The notes beneath the pieces were generated by a model, which saw nothing but the letters and a program-made list of their open reading frames with translations, did no database searches and was not told the origin of the DNA. Below, one piece after another: positions 35,467-47,583 of a stretch of 64,000 nt of DNA. Position numbers and translations under genes: made by a program. This stretch comes from Sphingomonas horti (GTDB taxonomy: Bacteria > Pseudomonadota > Alphaproteobacteria > Sphingomonadales > Sphingomonadaceae): contig NZ_WQMS01000014.1 of NCBI RefSeq assembly GCF_009753715.1, forward strand, positions 87,350 to 151,349, read 5' to 3'. Positions within the stretch are counted from its first letter, which is position 1. Each line of letters starts with the position of its first letter.

Positions 35467-37314
35467 ATGCGATTCCTGGCCGGTTTCTGGCGGCTGCTCG
35501 TCGGCATCAAGGACGCGCTGGTCCTGATCCTGATGCTGCTGTTCTTCGGCGCGCTGCACGCCGTGCTCACCTACAATCCCAACCGGCCGGTCGGATCGGG
35601 CGCGCTGCTGCTGGACCTGAACGGCACGATCGTCGAGCAGCCGGCCGAGCGCGGTCCGTTCGATTCGCTGACCGCGGGCGGTGCCGCCGTCGCGCGCGAG
35701 CACCGTTTGCGCGACGTCGTCCGCGCGCTCGACGCGGCGCGGACCGACGGGAGCATCAAGGCCGTCGTGCTCGACCTCGACCGCTTCCTGGGCGCGGGCC
35801 AGGTCGCGCTGGAAACGGTCGGCGAAGCGATCGATCGGGTGAAGCGGTCGGGCAAGCCGGTGTTTGCCTATGCGACCGGCTATACCGACGACAGCTACCA
35901 GCTCGCCGCGCACGCGTCCGAAGTGTGGATGAGCCCGATGGGCGGCGCCGCCTTTGCCGGGCCGGGCGGATCGCGGCTCTACTACAAGGGGCTGCTCGAC
36001 AAGCTGGGCGTGACCGCGCACGTCTATCGGGTCGGCGCGTTCAAGTCGGCGGTCGAACCGTATATCCGCGCCGACCAGTCGCCCGAGGCGCGGCAGGCGA
36101 ACGAGGCGCTGGCGTCCGCGCTGTGGGAAGGGTGGAAGACCGACGTGTCGCGCGCGCGGCCGCGGGCGAAGCTGGCCGAGGCGATCGCGAACCCGGCGGG
36201 CGCGGGCAACCTGTCGCAGGCGGCGCTGGCCTATGGCCTGGTCGACAGGCTGGGCGAGCGGGCCGCTTTCTCCGACCGGGTCGCCGCGGTTGCCGGCAAG
36301 GACGACAAGAACGGCAGCTTCAAGACCGTGCGGCTGGAGGATTGGGTCGCGGCCAATCCGCTCAAATACGAGAATGGCGACATCGGCATCGTGACCGTGG
36401 CGGGCACGATCCAGGACGGCTTTGCCGGGCCCGGAACGGCCGGCGGCGACACGATCGCGCGTGCGATCCGCAAGGCAGTCGCGGACGGCGACGTGAAGGC
36501 GCTTGTGGTGCGGATCGATTCGCCTGGCGGATCGGCGCTGGCGTCGGAGCGCATCCGCTCGGCCCTCCTTGAAGCCAAGGCCAAGGGGCTGCCGGTGGTC
36601 GTGTCGATGGGGTCGGTCGCAGCATCCGGCGGCTATTGGGTCGCGACGGCGGGCGACCGCATCTTCGCCGAGCCGAGCACGATCACCGGATCGATCGGCG
36701 TGTTCGGCGTACTGCCGACATTCGAGGCGACGCTCGCCAAGATCGGCGTGACCACCGACGGCGTGAAGACGACGCCGCTGTCCGGCCAGCCGGACCTGTT
36801 CGGCGGCACCAGCCCCGAGTTCGACCGGCTCGCCCAGACCGGCGTCGAGGACATTTACGGCCGCTTCGTCGCGCTGGTCGCCCAGTCGCGCAAGCTGGCG
36901 ACGGCGCGCGTCAACGAGATCGGCCAAGGCCGGGTGTGGGACGGCGGCAGCGCCCGGCAGCTGGGGCTGGTCGACGCGTTCGGCGGCCTGAGCGACGCGG
37001 TCGCCGAAGCCGCGCGGCGGGCGAAGATCGACAAGCCGGCGCTCGTCTATCTGGAGAAGCGGCCGAGCTGGTGGGAGCAATGGGCGAGCGACTGGTCGCG
37101 CCCGGATGACGAGGGCGAGCGGGACGGGACCGATATGCTGTCGCGGCTGGCGGCCCGGCAGAAGGCGCTCGCCTGGAGTGCGGTCGCGGACGCGCAGAGC
37201 CTCGCGACCGGCGCCTCGATCCAGGCCCGCTGCCTCGAATGCGCCGCCGCCCTGCCCCCGCGCACGCCGGATGCGGGGCTCGGCCGCTGGCTGCTGAGCC
37301 TGATCGCGCGATGA
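35467..37314 (+). CDS. sppA: Signal peptide peptidase SppA, 67-kDa type
   Basis: 615 residues. One membrane anchor near residues 16-34, then two tandem protease-like domains. The catalytic lysine is in YRVGAFKSAVEPY of the first half and the serine in SMGSVAASGGYW of the second half, as in the E. coli type. It degrades cleaved signal peptides in the membrane. Start chosen at MRFLAGFWRLL; the long upstream frame crosses groS and is a shadow. Confidence 0.95.
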   Translation: MRFLAGFWRLLVGIKDALVLILMLLFFGALHAVLTYNPNRPVGSGALLLDLNGTIVEQPAERGPFDSLTAGGAAVAREHRLRDVVRALDAARTDGSIKAVVLDLDRFLGAGQVALETVGEAIDRVKRSGKPVFAYATGYTDDSYQLAAHASEVWMSPMGGAAFAGPGGSRLYYKGLLDKLGVTAHVYRVGAFKSAVEPYIRADQSPEARQANEALASALWEGWKTDVSRARPRAKLAEAIANPAGAGNLSQAALAYGLVDRLGERAAFSDRVAAVAGKDDKNGSFKTVRLEDWVAANPLKYENGDIGIVTVAGTIQDGFAGPGTAGGDTIARAIRKAVADGDVKALVVRIDSPGGSALASERIRSALLEAKAKGLPVVVSMGSVAASGGYWVATAGDRIFAEPSTITGSIGVFGVLPTFEATLAKIGVTTDGVKTTPLSGQPDLFGGTSPEFDRLAQTGVEDIYGRFVALVAQSRKLATARVNEIGQGRVWDGGSARQLGLVDAFGGLSDAVAEAARRAKIDKPALVYLEKRPSWWEQWASDWSRPDDEGERDGTDMLSRLAARQKALAWSAVADAQSLATGASIQARCLECAAALPPRTPDAGLGRWLLSLIAR

Positions 37315-37862
37315 TCCGCATCCGCCGCGCCCGCGGCGAGGACGCGGCGGCGTTCGCCGCCATCTACGCGCCCCACGTGACGCGCGGCATCGCCTCGTTC
37401 GAGGAACAGGCGCCGACGCCGGACGAGATGCGCGCGCGAATCGCGAAGCTGGATGGCCGTTTTCCGTGGCTGGTCGCCGAGGCGGATGGGACAGTTCTCG
37501 GCTATGCTTACGCCGACCGGTTCCGCGACCGCACCGCCTATCGCTGGGCGGTGGAGACCACCGTCTATATCGCCGAAGGGGCGCAGCGGCGCGGTGTCGG
37601 GCGGCTGCTCTATGCGCGGCTGCTCGACATCCTGCGCGCCCAAGGCTTCACCCAGGCGATCGCCGCGATCTCGCTGCCGAACGACGCGTCGGTGAAGCTG
37701 CACGAACTGGCCGGCTTCCGCCGCGCCGGCGTGTACCGGCAGGTCGGATGGAAGCTGGGACGGTGGATCGATGTCGGCCTGTGGCAGGCGCAGCTGCGGG
37801 AGCCGGAGCACCCGCCCGCGGAGCCGAAGGCGTTTGGTGAGGTCAATTCCGCCAATGGCTAA
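37311..37862 (+). CDS. GNAT N-acetyltransferase, phosphinothricin acetyltransferase-like
   Basis: 183 residues. IRRARGEDAAAFAAIYAPHV, the acetyl-CoA loop QRRGVGRLLYARLL and the C-terminal GFRRAGVYRQVGWKLGRWIDV are typical of the Pat/MddA group, which acetylates phosphinothricin or methionine sulfone/sulfoximine. The ATG overlaps the sppA stop by 4 bp. Confidence 0.9.
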   Translation: MIRIRRARGEDAAAFAAIYAPHVTRGIASFEEQAPTPDEMRARIAKLDGRFPWLVAEADGTVLGYAYADRFRDRTAYRWAVETTVYIAEGAQRRGVGRLLYARLLDILRAQGFTQAIAAISLPNDASVKLHELAGFRRAGVYRQVGWKLGRWIDVGLWQAQLREPEHPPAEPKAFGEVNSANG

Positions 37863-38121
37863 GCGCCGGCCAGGCCGACGCTCCATAGGCGCGCGGATCC
37901 GTATCAAGCATGCGCACGCAGAAGAAGTAGCCTCGCTCTTCCATTCATACGGCGTGGAGCCTTCCTTCGTGGAGACTTTGGATGAGCGGGAAGTCGCATT
38001 CTATTTCACCAAAGCGCAGGTGCGGCAGGAGCAGACCGTAAGCGCGATCGAGGCCATTCCGCGCGAATTTTGGGCCGTGGTCGCCGTCGTGACCGATGGA
38101 CTCCCGCCGACGGTCCACTGA
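37855..38121 (+). CDS. Small hypothetical protein
   Basis: 88 residues from the ATG at 37855, overlapping the GNAT gene by 8 bp. The N-terminus is strongly basic (AKRRPGRRSIGARIRIKHAHA); the rest could be a small alpha-beta fold. Codon use is less GC-biased than in the neighbours. No family recognised. The open frame extends to 37771 but that part overlaps the GNAT gene. Confidence 0.5.
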   Translation: MAKRRPGRRSIGARIRIKHAHAEEVASLFHSYGVEPSFVETLDEREVAFYFTKAQVRQEQTVSAIEAIPREFWAVVAVVTDGLPPTVH

Positions 38122-38125
38122 CGTG

Positions 38126-38755
38126 CTAGCGCTGATACGCCGGCAGTTTCAGGCCGCGCCAGATCGCGAGGGCCCGGAGCGCGAAGCCGGTGAGCGCAGC
38201 GATCGGCGCGGCGATGCCGATCGCGATGCCGGCCCAGCTGAGCAGCACGAACAGGGCGGCGGCGAGTGCGGCGGCGGTGACGTAGAGTTCCGGACGGAGC
38301 AAGATCGAGGGCTCGCCGGCCAGCACGTCGCGGATGATGCCGCCGACGCTGGCGGTGATCACGCCCATCAGCACCGCGACGACCGGCGGCACGCCGAAGG
38401 CCAGTGACTTGGCGGCGCCGAACACGGCATAGGCGGCAAGCCCGACCGCGTCGAACCAGTCGAGTGCGCGGCCGTGCCACCAGCGCTGCGGCGTCAGCCA
38501 GATCAGCGCCGCCATCGCCAGGCACACGGCGGCCACGCGCCAGTCGCGGACCCAGAAGACCGGCGCGTCGATCAGCAAGTCGCGCACCGTGCCGCCGCCG
38601 ACGCCGGTGACCAGCGCGAAAAAGGCGAAGGTGACCAGCGTCTGCCGGTGCCGCGCCGCGGCGAGCGCGCCGGAGGCGGCGAACACCGCGATGCCGAACA
38701 GGTCGAACCAGGGGAGGAAAGGCGTGAGGGGGTCCATCTGTCTGTTGGCCGTCAT
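38126..38755 (-). CDS. TRIC/UPF0126 family membrane channel protein
   Basis: 209 residues, about seven membrane segments arranged as two repeated modules, each with a glycine-rich turn (VGGGTVRDLL and VGGIIRDVLAG). Bacterial members are related to trimeric intracellular cation channels. An alternative start lies at 38737 (MDPLTPFLPW). Confidence 0.88.
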   Translation of the reverse strand: MTANRQMDPLTPFLPWFDLFGIAVFAASGALAAARHRQTLVTFAFFALVTGVGGGTVRDLLIDAPVFWVRDWRVAAVCLAMAALIWLTPQRWWHGRALDWFDAVGLAAYAVFGAAKSLAFGVPPVVAVLMGVITASVGGIIRDVLAGEPSILLRPELYVTAAALAAALFVLLSWAGIAIGIAAPIAALTGFALRALAIWRGLKLPAYQR

Positions 38756-38837
38756 CCGGTCTCGACCCGGAACCTCCCTGTCATGTCGGTGCGCGCGCCA
38801 GAAAGGAAGGTGGGTCCTGGGTCAAGCCCGGGATGAC
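38751..38837. repeat. GTCATCC..GGGATGAC inverted repeat (family C)
   Basis: Ends GTCATCCGGTCTCGACCCGG and GGGTCAAGCCCGGGATGAC are inverted relatives around a 45-bp centre. It lies between the TRIC gene and the next gene. A compact version is at 54310-54336. Confidence 0.6.
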
Positions 38838-38842
38838 GACGA

Positions 38843-39478
38843 TCAGGACCCGAATTTCTTTACGCACTGGTCCAGCACGGCGATCGGCGGGCCGAGCGTC
38901 GCGACTTTGGCGAGCGCCTTTGCCCGGGCCTCGTTCGCCCGGGCCTGGTTCAGCCCCCGCGCCTTCAGCGTCGCACCCATCTTGTTGTCGAGCGTGCGCT
39001 CCATCGCGTCATAGGCGCGGATGCGATCGATGAAATTATTCTCCTGGCTGCGCAGCGCCGTGGTGATGAAGTCGGACAGGTCGTGGCAGCCGGCCTGCGC
39101 CGTCAGCGCGTCGGACGGGAGCGTGACGCGCTCGACCGGTTTTGTCGCCGGATAGGCGTTCGCGCACTCGCCAATCAGCGACTGCCAGTCATCGCCGGTC
39201 ACCTTGTCGCCGAGTTGCGGCATTGCGTTGACCACCGCCGCCGAGCGCGTGCGGTCGAAGCTGCCGCCTGCCGCGCCCTCGATCAGCGCGTAATGCAGAA
39301 TGTGCCCCTGCTGCTCGATCGTCAGCTTCGCATCGACGCTGCCGAGCGACCGCCGCGCATCCGCCGCCGCGACCACGCCGCAGGTCGCCGCGCGCCTGAT
39401 CGGATCGTCGGGCAAGCCGGCTTCCTTCTTGCCGCACGCGGCGAGAGCCAAAACCAGCATGATCCAGGCCGCGCGCAT
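38843..39478 (-). CDS. Lipoprotein of unknown function
   Basis: 211 residues. Signal peptide ending in the lipobox LAAC at residue 15, followed by GKKEAG. The mature part is helical with three cysteines. No named domain. Monocistronic, flanked by family C and family A repeats. Confidence 0.75.
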   Translation of the reverse strand: MRAAWIMLVLALAACGKKEAGLPDDPIRRAATCGVVAAADARRSLGSVDAKLTIEQQGHILHYALIEGAAGGSFDRTRSAAVVNAMPQLGDKVTGDDWQSLIGECANAYPATKPVERVTLPSDALTAQAGCHDLSDFITTALRSQENNFIDRIRAYDAMERTLDNKMGATLKARGLNQARANEARAKALAKVATLGPPIAVLDQCVKKFGS

Positions 39479-39532
39479 CGTCTCTCCTCCGTAACGAGGG
39501 GGAGACGGATGAGGGGGCGGAGGGTTCCCAAA

Positions 39533-39676
39533 TCCTCCCCGAGCTTGCTCGGGGAGGGGGACCGCGCGAAGCGCGGTGGAGGGGCCGGAGCGAAGCGGAG
39601 GTTTGGCTCGGCGCTGCGCGCCGCCCCTCCACCATGCTCCGCATGGTCCCCCTCCCCAAGCAAAGCTTGGAGAGGA

Positions 39677-39677
<1 letters not shown>
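39533..39677. repeat. Family A palindromic repeat, copy 3
   Basis: Begins ATCCTCCCCGAGC, contains GGTGGAGGGGCC and the inverse GCCCCTCCACCATG, and ends CTTGGAGAGGACT, touching the lpdA stop codon. About 145 bp, shorter than the murD copy. It lies at the 3' end of the TCA operon. Confidence 0.85.
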
Positions 39678-41066
<1,389 letters not shown>

Positions 41067-41074
<8 letters not shown>

Positions 41075-41435
41075 TGAAAGCTCCAGAGGGAAAATCGGTA
41101 AAGCGAACATTGTCTCGAGTGACGGTGACCATTTGCCCCGGTGTCAGGCCAGCCGCGAGGGTTGAAAGGATCAGATCAGCCGCGACATCCGGTTCGGCGC
41201 GCCCGAGCCGCGAATAAACAATGTTTCTCGGCGCCTGTTCGCCCCGGACGAAGACGAGTTCACCGAAATCCCGGTCAAAGGTCACGAGCACCGCGTCCAC
41301 CGCTCGCGCGCGCGACAACACATCGGTATCGCCAATGCCCGGCGCACTCTCCGCAATCCAGTCGACTTCATATCCGGCACCGCGGAGGCGCGCGACGAGG
41401 AGGAACGATACATTCTCATCGGCGACGAACAACAC
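41067..41435 (-). CDS. DUF5615 PIN-like protein (putative toxin)
   Basis: 122 residues from a GTG start. LFVADENVSFLLVARLRGAGYEV and VLVTFDRDFGELVF are the conserved blocks of the DUF5615/Mut7-C-like PIN family, with aspartates in ADEN and DRDFGE. It is paired with a DUF433 gene 3 bp upstream, the usual partner in this presumed toxin-antitoxin type. It sits inside the odh operon between sucB and lpdA. Confidence 0.85.
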
Positions 41436-41438
41436 GCG

Positions 41439-41678
41439 TCAGGCCGCGCGGCGCTCGGCTATCGTGCGCTCTTCTGCAACCATATCGTGCGCGAACGCCA
41501 AGGCGGCGCGAACCTGCGCTTCCGTGATATGCGGATAGGCCTCAAGCACGTCATGCATCGAGCAGCCGTCGGCGAAGTATTCGAGAATCAGCTCCACGGA
41601 GATGCGCGTGCCCTTTACAACCGGCTTGCCGCCCAAAATACTGGGATCCGAATGGATATGGTCACGCCAGTTCATCAT
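41439..41678 (-). CDS. DUF433 protein (putative antitoxin)
   Basis: 79 residues. SDPSILGGKPVVKGTRISVELILEYFADG is the DUF433 signature; a winged-helix-like DNA-binding fold is expected. Start at MMNWRDHI, 4 bp after the sucB stop. Paired with the DUF5615 gene downstream. Confidence 0.87.
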   Translation of the reverse strand: MMNWRDHIHSDPSILGGKPVVKGTRISVELILEYFADGCSMHDVLEAYPHITEAQVRAALAFAHDMVAEERTIAERRAA

Positions 41679-41682
41679 TGCC

Positions 41683-42915
41683 TCACAAATCAATCAGCAG
41701 CCTTGTCGGGTCCTCGATAGCATCTTTGAGGGCCACGAGGAACGTGACTGCCTCGCGGCCGTCGACCAGGCGGTGGTCGTAGCTGAGCGCGAGGTACATC
41801 ATCGGGCGGATGACGATCTGGCCGTCGCGGACGACCGGGCGTTCCTCGATCCGGTGGAGGCCGAGCACGGCGCTCTGCGGCGGATTGATGATCGGCGTCG
41901 AAAGCAGCGAGCCGAACACGCCGCCGTTCGAGATCGTGAAGGTGCCGCCGCGCATTTCCTCCATCTTCAGCGTGCCATCCTTGGCGCGCTTGCCGAAGTC
42001 CGCGATCTGCTTCTCGATCCCGGCGACCGACAGGTCCTGCGCGTCGCGGACCACCGGCACGACCAGGCCGTTGGGCGCGGAGACGGCGACCGAGACGTCG
42101 ACATAGTCGCGATAGACAATCTCGTCGCCTTCGATCGAGCCGTTGACGGCGGGAATGTCGCGGAGCGCCTGGACCGCCGCTTTCACGAAGAAGCCCATGA
42201 AGCCGAGGCGGACGCCGTGCTTCTTCTCGAACAGGTCCTTGTATTTCGCCCGCGCTTCCATGACCGCGGTCATGTCGACGTCGTTGAACGTCGTCAGCAT
42301 CGCGGCGGTGTTCTGCGCTTCCTTGAGGCGCGTCGCGATCGTCTGCCTGAGGCGCGTCATGCGCACGCGCTCCTCGCGGCGCTCGCCGGCCTGAATGGGG
42401 GCCGGTGCCGGAGCGGGCGCGGGTGCGGGTGCGGGAGCGGCCGCCGGCTTCGCCCTGGCGGCTTCGATCGCCTGCTGCACGTCTTCCTTGGTGAGACGCC
42501 CGTCCTTGCCCGTGCCCTTGATCTGGGTCGGATCGAGCCCGTGCTCCAGCACCATCCGCCGCACCGATGGCGACAGCGTCAAGTCGCCGGCCGGCTCCTC
42601 GGCCGGCGCAGAGGCGGGTGCAGGAGCGGGCGCCGGTGCAGCGGCAGGCGCCGGGGCCGGAGCGGCGGCAGCCGCCCCGCCTTCCTCGATCGAGCCGATG
42701 ACGGCGCCAACCTGGACGGTATCGCCGACCTGCGCGGCATATTGCCCCATCACGCCGGCGACGGGCGACGGCACCTCGACCGACACCTTGTCGGTCTCCA
42801 GGCTGGCGACGGGCTCGTCCGCCTTCACGGCCTCGCCCGGCTTCTTCAGCCATTCGCCGATCGTTGCCTCGGTGATCGATTCGCCGAGAGTCGGAACCTT
42901 GATTTCGGTCGCCAT
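41683..42915 (-). CDS. sucB: Dihydrolipoyllysine-residue succinyltransferase (E2 of 2-oxoglutarate dehydrogenase)
   Basis: 410 residues: one lipoyl domain (lysine in [12 protein letters not shown], about residue 43), an Ala/Pro linker, an E3-binding domain ([15 protein letters not shown]), a second Ala/Pro linker, and the catalytic domain ending [14 protein letters not shown] with the active His. 11 bp downstream of sucA. Confidence 0.97.
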   Translation of the reverse strand: MATEIKVPTLGESITEATIGEWLKKPGEAVKADEPVASLETDKVSVEVPSPVAGVMGQYAAQVGDTVQVGAVIGSIEEGGAAAAAPAPAPAAAPAPAPAPASAPAEEPAGDLTLSPSVRRMVLEHGLDPTQIKGTGKDGRLTKEDVQQAIEAARAKPAAAPAPAPAPAPAPAPIQAGERREERVRMTRLRQTIATRLKEAQNTAAMLTTFNDVDMTAVMEARAKYKDLFEKKHGVRLGFMGFFVKAAVQALRDIPAVNGSIEGDEIVYRDYVDVSVAVSAPNGLVVPVVRDAQDLSVAGIEKQIADFGKRAKDGTLKMEEMRGGTFTISNGGVFGSLLSTPIINPPQSAVLGLHRIEERPVVRDGQIVIRPMMYLALSYDHRLVDGREAVTFLVALKDAIEDPTRLLIDL

Positions 42916-42926
42916 TCTTTCGTTCC

Positions 42927-45890
42927 CTAGCTCGCCGGCCCTTGCTTCGGGCCCTTGGTCGCAGTCGTCTTGCCGGAGCGGGTGCGCCGGATTTCCTCGC
43001 GGACATTATGGCCGAGCGCGTCGGCGATCAGCGCGCCCTGCTCCGCCACGTGCCGCTTGGCGAGGCCGGTCGCCGGCGACGCCGCCGCCGCGCGCCCGGC
43101 GTAGCGCGGCCGCTGCGGCTTCACGCCCGCATCGCGCAGGCACTCCTCGATGAACGGCTCGACGAAGAACCAGGCGCCGTTGTTCCGCGGCTCCTCCTGC
43201 GCCCAGACCACCTCTTCCAGGTTGGTCATGCGCTGGAGGCGCGCGGTCAGCGGCTCGCCCGGGAACGGATAGAGCTGCTCCAGCCGCACGATCAACGTGT
43301 TCTTGTCGCCCGCCGCGTCGCGCGCCTCGATCAGGTCGTAGGCGACCTTGCCGGAGCACAGCACCAGCCGCTTCACGTCCTTGTCCCCGGGGCCCGACGG
43401 GTCGGAAAGGATGCGCCGGAAATGGCTGGCCCCCAGGAAATCGTCGGTCGAGGACACTGCCATCTTGTGCCTGAGCAGCGACTTCGGCGTCATGATCACC
43501 AGCGGCTTGCGGAACGGCCGCAGCATCTGCCGGCGCAGGATGTGGAAATAATTCGCGGGCGTGGTGCAGTTAGCGACCTGCATATTGTCCTGCGCGCAGA
43601 GCTGGAGATAACGCTCCAGCCGCGCCGAGCTGTGCTCCGGCCCCTGGCCTTCGTAGCCATGGGGCAGCAGCATCACAAGGCCGTTGGCGCGCAGCCACTT
43701 GGCCTCGCCGGCGGCGATGAACTGGTCGATCATGATCTGCGCGCCGTTCGCGAAGTCGCCGAACTGCGCTTCCCAGAGGACGAGCGTCTTCGGGTCAGCG
43801 CCGGCATAGCCATATTCGAAGCCGAGCACGCCATATTCGGAAAGCGGCGAGTCCAGCACCTCGAAGCGGCCGTGCGGCAGCGTCGACAAAGGCACATATT
43901 TGTCCTCGGTCGCCTGGTCGACCCAAACGGCGTGGCGCTGGCTGAACGTGCCGCGACCCGAATCCTGGCCCGACAGGCGCACGCCATAGCCTTCGGTGAC
44001 GAGGCTGCCGAAAGCGAGCGCCTCGCCGGTCGCCCAGTCGAAGCCGTGGCCGGACGTGAACATCTCGCGTTTCGCATCCAGGATGCGCCCGAGCGTCTTG
44101 TGGACGTTCACGCCTTCCGGAACGGTCGTCAGCGTGCGGCCCAGGCTGTCGAACAATTTGCGGTCGATGCCGGTATCGACGTTGCGCCGCGCGGTCTCCG
44201 CGTCGGCGGGCTTGCTGAGGCCCGACCAGCGGCCCGCAAACCAGTCCGCCTTGTTGGGCAGATAGGATTTGGCGCTCTCGAACTCCTCCTCCAGATGCGA
44301 GGTGAAGGCCTGCGCAGTCTGGTCGGCGAAGGCGTCGTCGATCACGCCCTGCTGCTTCAGCCGCGCGCCATAGATGCCGCTGACCGGCGGATGGCCCTTG
44401 ATCGCCGCGTACATCAGCGGCTGGGTGAAGCTCGGCTCGTCGCCCTCGTTGTGGCCGAACCGCCGGTAGCACCACATGTCGATCACGATGTCGCGGTTGA
44501 AGCGCTGGCGGAACTCGATCGCGATCTTGCAGGCATAGGTGACGGCTTCGGGATCGTCGCCGTTCACGTGGAAAATCGGCGCCTGCACGCCCTTCGCCAC
44601 GTCCGAGGGATAGGGCGAGGAGCGCGCGAATTGCGGGCTGGTCGTGAAGCCGATCTGGTTGTTGATGATGAAATGGACGCAGCCGCCGGTATTGTAGCCG
44701 CGCACGCCCGAGAAGCCGAGGCATTCCCAGACAATCCCCTGCCCCGCGAACGCCGCGTCGCCGTGGATCAGCACCGGCAGCACCTGGTCGTGCTTGCCAA
44801 GATTGTCGCGCATCACCTGCGTCGCGCGGACCTTGCCGAGCACGACCGGATCGACCGCCTCAAGGTGCGAGGGGTTCGGCACCAGCGACATATGGACGCT
44901 GATCCCGTCGAACTCGCGATCGGTGGAGGTGCCGAGGTGATACTTCACATCGCCCGAGCCGCCGACGTCCTCCGGGTTGGCCGAGCCGCCGGAGAATTCG
45001 TGGAAGATCACACGGAACGGCTTCGCCATCACGTTGGCGAGGATGTTCAGCCGGCCGCGATGCGCCATGCCATAGACGATCTCGCGCACGCCCATCGCGC
45101 CGCCATATTTGATCACCGCTTCCAGCGCGGGGATCATCGCCTCGCCGCCATCCAGGCCGAAGCGCTTGGTGCCGACATATTTGCGGCCCAGGAATTTCTC
45201 GAACTGCTCGCCGCGGATCACTGCCGACAGGATCGCGGTCTTGCCCTCGGGCGTGAACTCGATCGCCTTGTCGCGGCCCTCGAACCGCTCCTGCAGAAAG
45301 CGCCGTTCCTCGGTATCGGCGATGTGCATGTACTCAAGGCCGACGGGCCCGCAATAATTGCGGCGCAGGATCTCGACGATCTCGCGCACCGTCGCGGTCT
45401 GCAGGCCGAGCGTGCCGCCCAGATAGACCGGCCGGTCAAGGTCGGCGCCGGAAAAGCCGTGATATTCGGGCGTCAGGTCCGCCGGCAGCTCGCGCTTGGA
45501 AAGGCCGAGCGGGTCGAGCTGCGCCGCCAGGTGCCCGCGCACCCGGTAGGTGCGGATCAGCATCATCGCGCGGATCGAGTCGCCCGCGGCCTTGGCGATC
45601 GCGTCCGTATCCGGCACGGCGGCGGGCGCGGCAGCCGCCTTCCTGTCGGGCTTAGGCTGAATCGCGCTCTGGGTCGGATCGAGCGCGGCGGTCAGCGCGT
45701 CGGTGTCGGGAAGCGGCCAGTTCGGACGCTTCCAGCTCGGCCCCTCGCTGCTGCCCTCGAGCCCGGCAAAGAAATCGCGCCAGCTCGGCTCGACCGAGTT
45801 CGGGTCGGCCGCATAGTTGCGGTACAGCGCCTCAACGAAGGACGGCGACACGCCCTCCAGCTGGTCGAAGCTCAGATTCTGGTATCCCAT
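42927..45890 (-). CDS. sucA: 2-oxoglutarate dehydrogenase E1
   Basis: 987 residues, thiamine diphosphate dependent decarboxylase. N-terminal [21 protein letters not shown], then [21 protein letters not shown] and the C-terminal [14 protein letters not shown]. Start chosen at [13 protein letters not shown]; the frame stays open upstream through the whole family A repeat (45904-46062), which has no stop in this frame, but is not part of the protein. Confidence 0.97.
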   Translation of the reverse strand: MGYQNLSFDQLEGVSPSFVEALYRNYAADPNSVEPSWRDFFAGLEGSSEGPSWKRPNWPLPDTDALTAALDPTQSAIQPKPDRKAAAAPAAVPDTDAIAKAAGDSIRAMMLIRTYRVRGHLAAQLDPLGLSKRELPADLTPEYHGFSGADLDRPVYLGGTLGLQTATVREIVEILRRNYCGPVGLEYMHIADTEERRFLQERFEGRDKAIEFTPEGKTAILSAVIRGEQFEKFLGRKYVGTKRFGLDGGEAMIPALEAVIKYGGAMGVREIVYGMAHRGRLNILANVMAKPFRVIFHEFSGGSANPEDVGGSGDVKYHLGTSTDREFDGISVHMSLVPNPSHLEAVDPVVLGKVRATQVMRDNLGKHDQVLPVLIHGDAAFAGQGIVWECLGFSGVRGYNTGGCVHFIINNQIGFTTSPQFARSSPYPSDVAKGVQAPIFHVNGDDPEAVTYACKIAIEFRQRFNRDIVIDMWCYRRFGHNEGDEPSFTQPLMYAAIKGHPPVSGIYGARLKQQGVIDDAFADQTAQAFTSHLEEEFESAKSYLPNKADWFAGRWSGLSKPADAETARRNVDTGIDRKLFDSLGRTLTTVPEGVNVHKTLGRILDAKREMFTSGHGFDWATGEALAFGSLVTEGYGVRLSGQDSGRGTFSQRHAVWVDQATEDKYVPLSTLPHGRFEVLDSPLSEYGVLGFEYGYAGADPKTLVLWEAQFGDFANGAQIMIDQFIAAGEAKWLRANGLVMLLPHGYEGQGPEHSSARLERYLQLCAQDNMQVANCTTPANYFHILRRQMLRPFRKPLVIMTPKSLLRHKMAVSSTDDFLGASHFRRILSDPSGPGDKDVKRLVLCSGKVAYDLIEARDAAGDKNTLIVRLEQLYPFPGEPLTARLQRMTNLEEVVWAQEEPRNNGAWFFVEPFIEECLRDAGVKPQRPRYAGRAAAASPATGLAKRHVAEQGALIADALGHNVREEIRRTRSGKTTATKGPKQGPAS

Positions 45891-45903
45891 TACGTGTGCT
45901 CCA

Positions 45904-46062
45904 ACTCCTCCCCTCGCCTGCGAGGGGAGGGGGACCGCCGGCGAAGCCGGTGGTGGAGGGGCCCGGAGCGAAGCGGAGGGTTGGCGGTCCTCGCTTCGCT
46001 GCGGCCCCTCCACCACGCACCTCCGGTGCGCGGTCCCCCTCCCCTGCAAATGCAGGGGAGGA
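45904..46062. repeat. Family A palindromic repeat, copy 4
   Basis: 159 bp between sucD and sucA, the same length as the murD copy. Begins AACTCCTCCCCTCGC, with GGTGGTGGAGGGGCC and the inverse GCCCCTCCACCA, and ends TGCAGGGGAGGACT. It lies 13 bp before the sucA ATG and 5 bp after the sucD stop, so it makes up nearly the whole intergenic space. Confidence 0.9.
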
Positions 46063-46067
46063 CTTAA

Positions 46068-46952
46068 TCAGCCCTTCAACAAAGCCATCAGCGTCTCGCC
46101 CAGTTCCGCGGGACTCGGAGACACGCGGATGCCGGCGGCCTCCATTGCCGCGATCTTGTCCTCGGCGCCGCCCTTGCCGCCCGAGACGATCGCGCCGGCA
46201 TGGCCCATGCGACGGCCCGGAGGCGCGGTGCGGCCGGCAATGAAGCCGACGGTGGGCTTGCTGCGACCCTTCTTCGCCTCGTCGATCAGGAACTGCGCGG
46301 CCTGCTCCTCGGCGTCGCCGCCGATCTCACCGATCATGATGATCGACTTGGTCTCGTCGTCGGCCAGGAACAGCTCCAGCACGTCGATGAAGTTGGTGCC
46401 GTTGACCGGATCGCCGCCGATGCCGACCGCGGTGGTCTGGCCCAGGCCCGCGTTCGTGGTCTGGAACACCGCTTCGTAGGTCAGCGTGCCAGAGCGCGAG
46501 ACGACGCCGACCGAGCCCTTCTTGAAGATGTTGCCCGGCATGATGCCGATCTTGCACTCATTGGGCGTCAGCACGCCCGGGCAGTTCGGCCCGATCAGCC
46601 GCGATTTCGAGCCCGACAGCGCGCGCTTCACCTTCACCATGTCGAGCACTGGAATGCCCTCGGTGATGCAGACGATCAGCGGCACTTCGGCGTCGATCGC
46701 TTCCAGGATCGAGTCCGCGGCAAAGGCCGGCGGCACGTAGATCACCGACGCGTCCGCCCCCGTCTTCGCGACCGCCTCCTCGACGGTGTCGAACACCGGC
46801 AGGCCGATATGGGTCTGTCCGCCCTTGCCGGGCGTGACGCCGCCGACGACCTTGGTGCCATAGGCGATCGCCTGCTCCGAATGGAACGTGCCCTGGGCGC
46901 CGGTGAAGCCCTGGGTGATCACCTTGGTGTTCGCGTTGACGAGAATGCTCAT
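46068..46952 (-). CDS. sucD: Succinate--CoA ligase (ADP-forming) alpha subunit
   Basis: 294 residues. CoA-binding N-terminus [12 protein letters not shown] and the active-site histidine in [10 protein letters not shown] are present. It needs the beta subunit SucC, which is not in this cluster although it is commonly adjacent. The start shares one base with the stop of the upstream unknown gene. Confidence 0.97.
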   Translation of the reverse strand: MSILVNANTKVITQGFTGAQGTFHSEQAIAYGTKVVGGVTPGKGGQTHIGLPVFDTVEEAVAKTGADASVIYVPPAFAADSILEAIDAEVPLIVCITEGIPVLDMVKVKRALSGSKSRLIGPNCPGVLTPNECKIGIMPGNIFKKGSVGVVSRSGTLTYEAVFQTTNAGLGQTTAVGIGGDPVNGTNFIDVLELFLADDETKSIIMIGEIGGDAEEQAAQFLIDEAKKGRSKPTVGFIAGRTAPPGRRMGHAGAIVSGGKGGAEDKIAAMEAAGIRVSPSPAELGETLMALLKG

Positions 46953-47583
46953 TACCGAGTGGCTCCGGGGTTGAAGAGGGCAACAAGCATCACGCGGTTC
47001 CCCGCCGCGTCGAAGCCGCTCCCCAAAGTGGAATAGGTGATCAGCCGCACATTGCCCTTGGCGTCAGTAACCTCCCAGGTCGGCACATAGCGCTTGTTGG
47101 GCTTGCCGTTTTTCTTGACTGCGTCGGCTGCGTTCGTAGGCGGCGTGGCAAACAGCGCAGAAACGGCCTCCTGCATCTCCGCCTTGTCCGGCAGCGCCGG
47201 CACGTAGAAGCTGACATTGCACTGCGCTTGCGGCACAGCGAAGAACCCGTCCGTCTGCGCCACCACGGCACCGGGACCGTTGTAGATGTGCAGCTTTGCC
47301 GGCGGCTTGTCCTTGCCCCCGCTGACCGGGAGGATGGCTCCGCCGAAGTCCTGGAATTCAGCGGCCGCCAATGCCGGGTCGCCACCTGAATCCAGGCACC
47401 ACTTCTTGAAAGCTATCGCGGCCTCGATCGGCGTGCGCGCAACCGCATCCGGCGCCGATCCGCTACCGCCCGCAAATTGGATCGTCGTGATCGATCCGGC
47501 GCCCGTCGACCAATTCGCTCCGTTCTGGGCCGTCGCTGAAACGGCGACAGCCAGAGCGCCGCTCAAGAGCAGAAGCTTGTGCA

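Noticed and set aside
42395..43153. Gly/Ala-rich open frame opposite sucB linkers
   Set aside because: It is the complement of the Ala/Pro linker codons of sucB (repeated GCG/CCG), not a gene.
45891..46049. Upstream extension of sucA through a family A repeat
   Set aside because: The SucA family starts at [17 protein letters not shown] sequence; the extension encodes repeat-derived Pro/Arg-rich sequence. Kept only as evidence that the repeat is open in frame.
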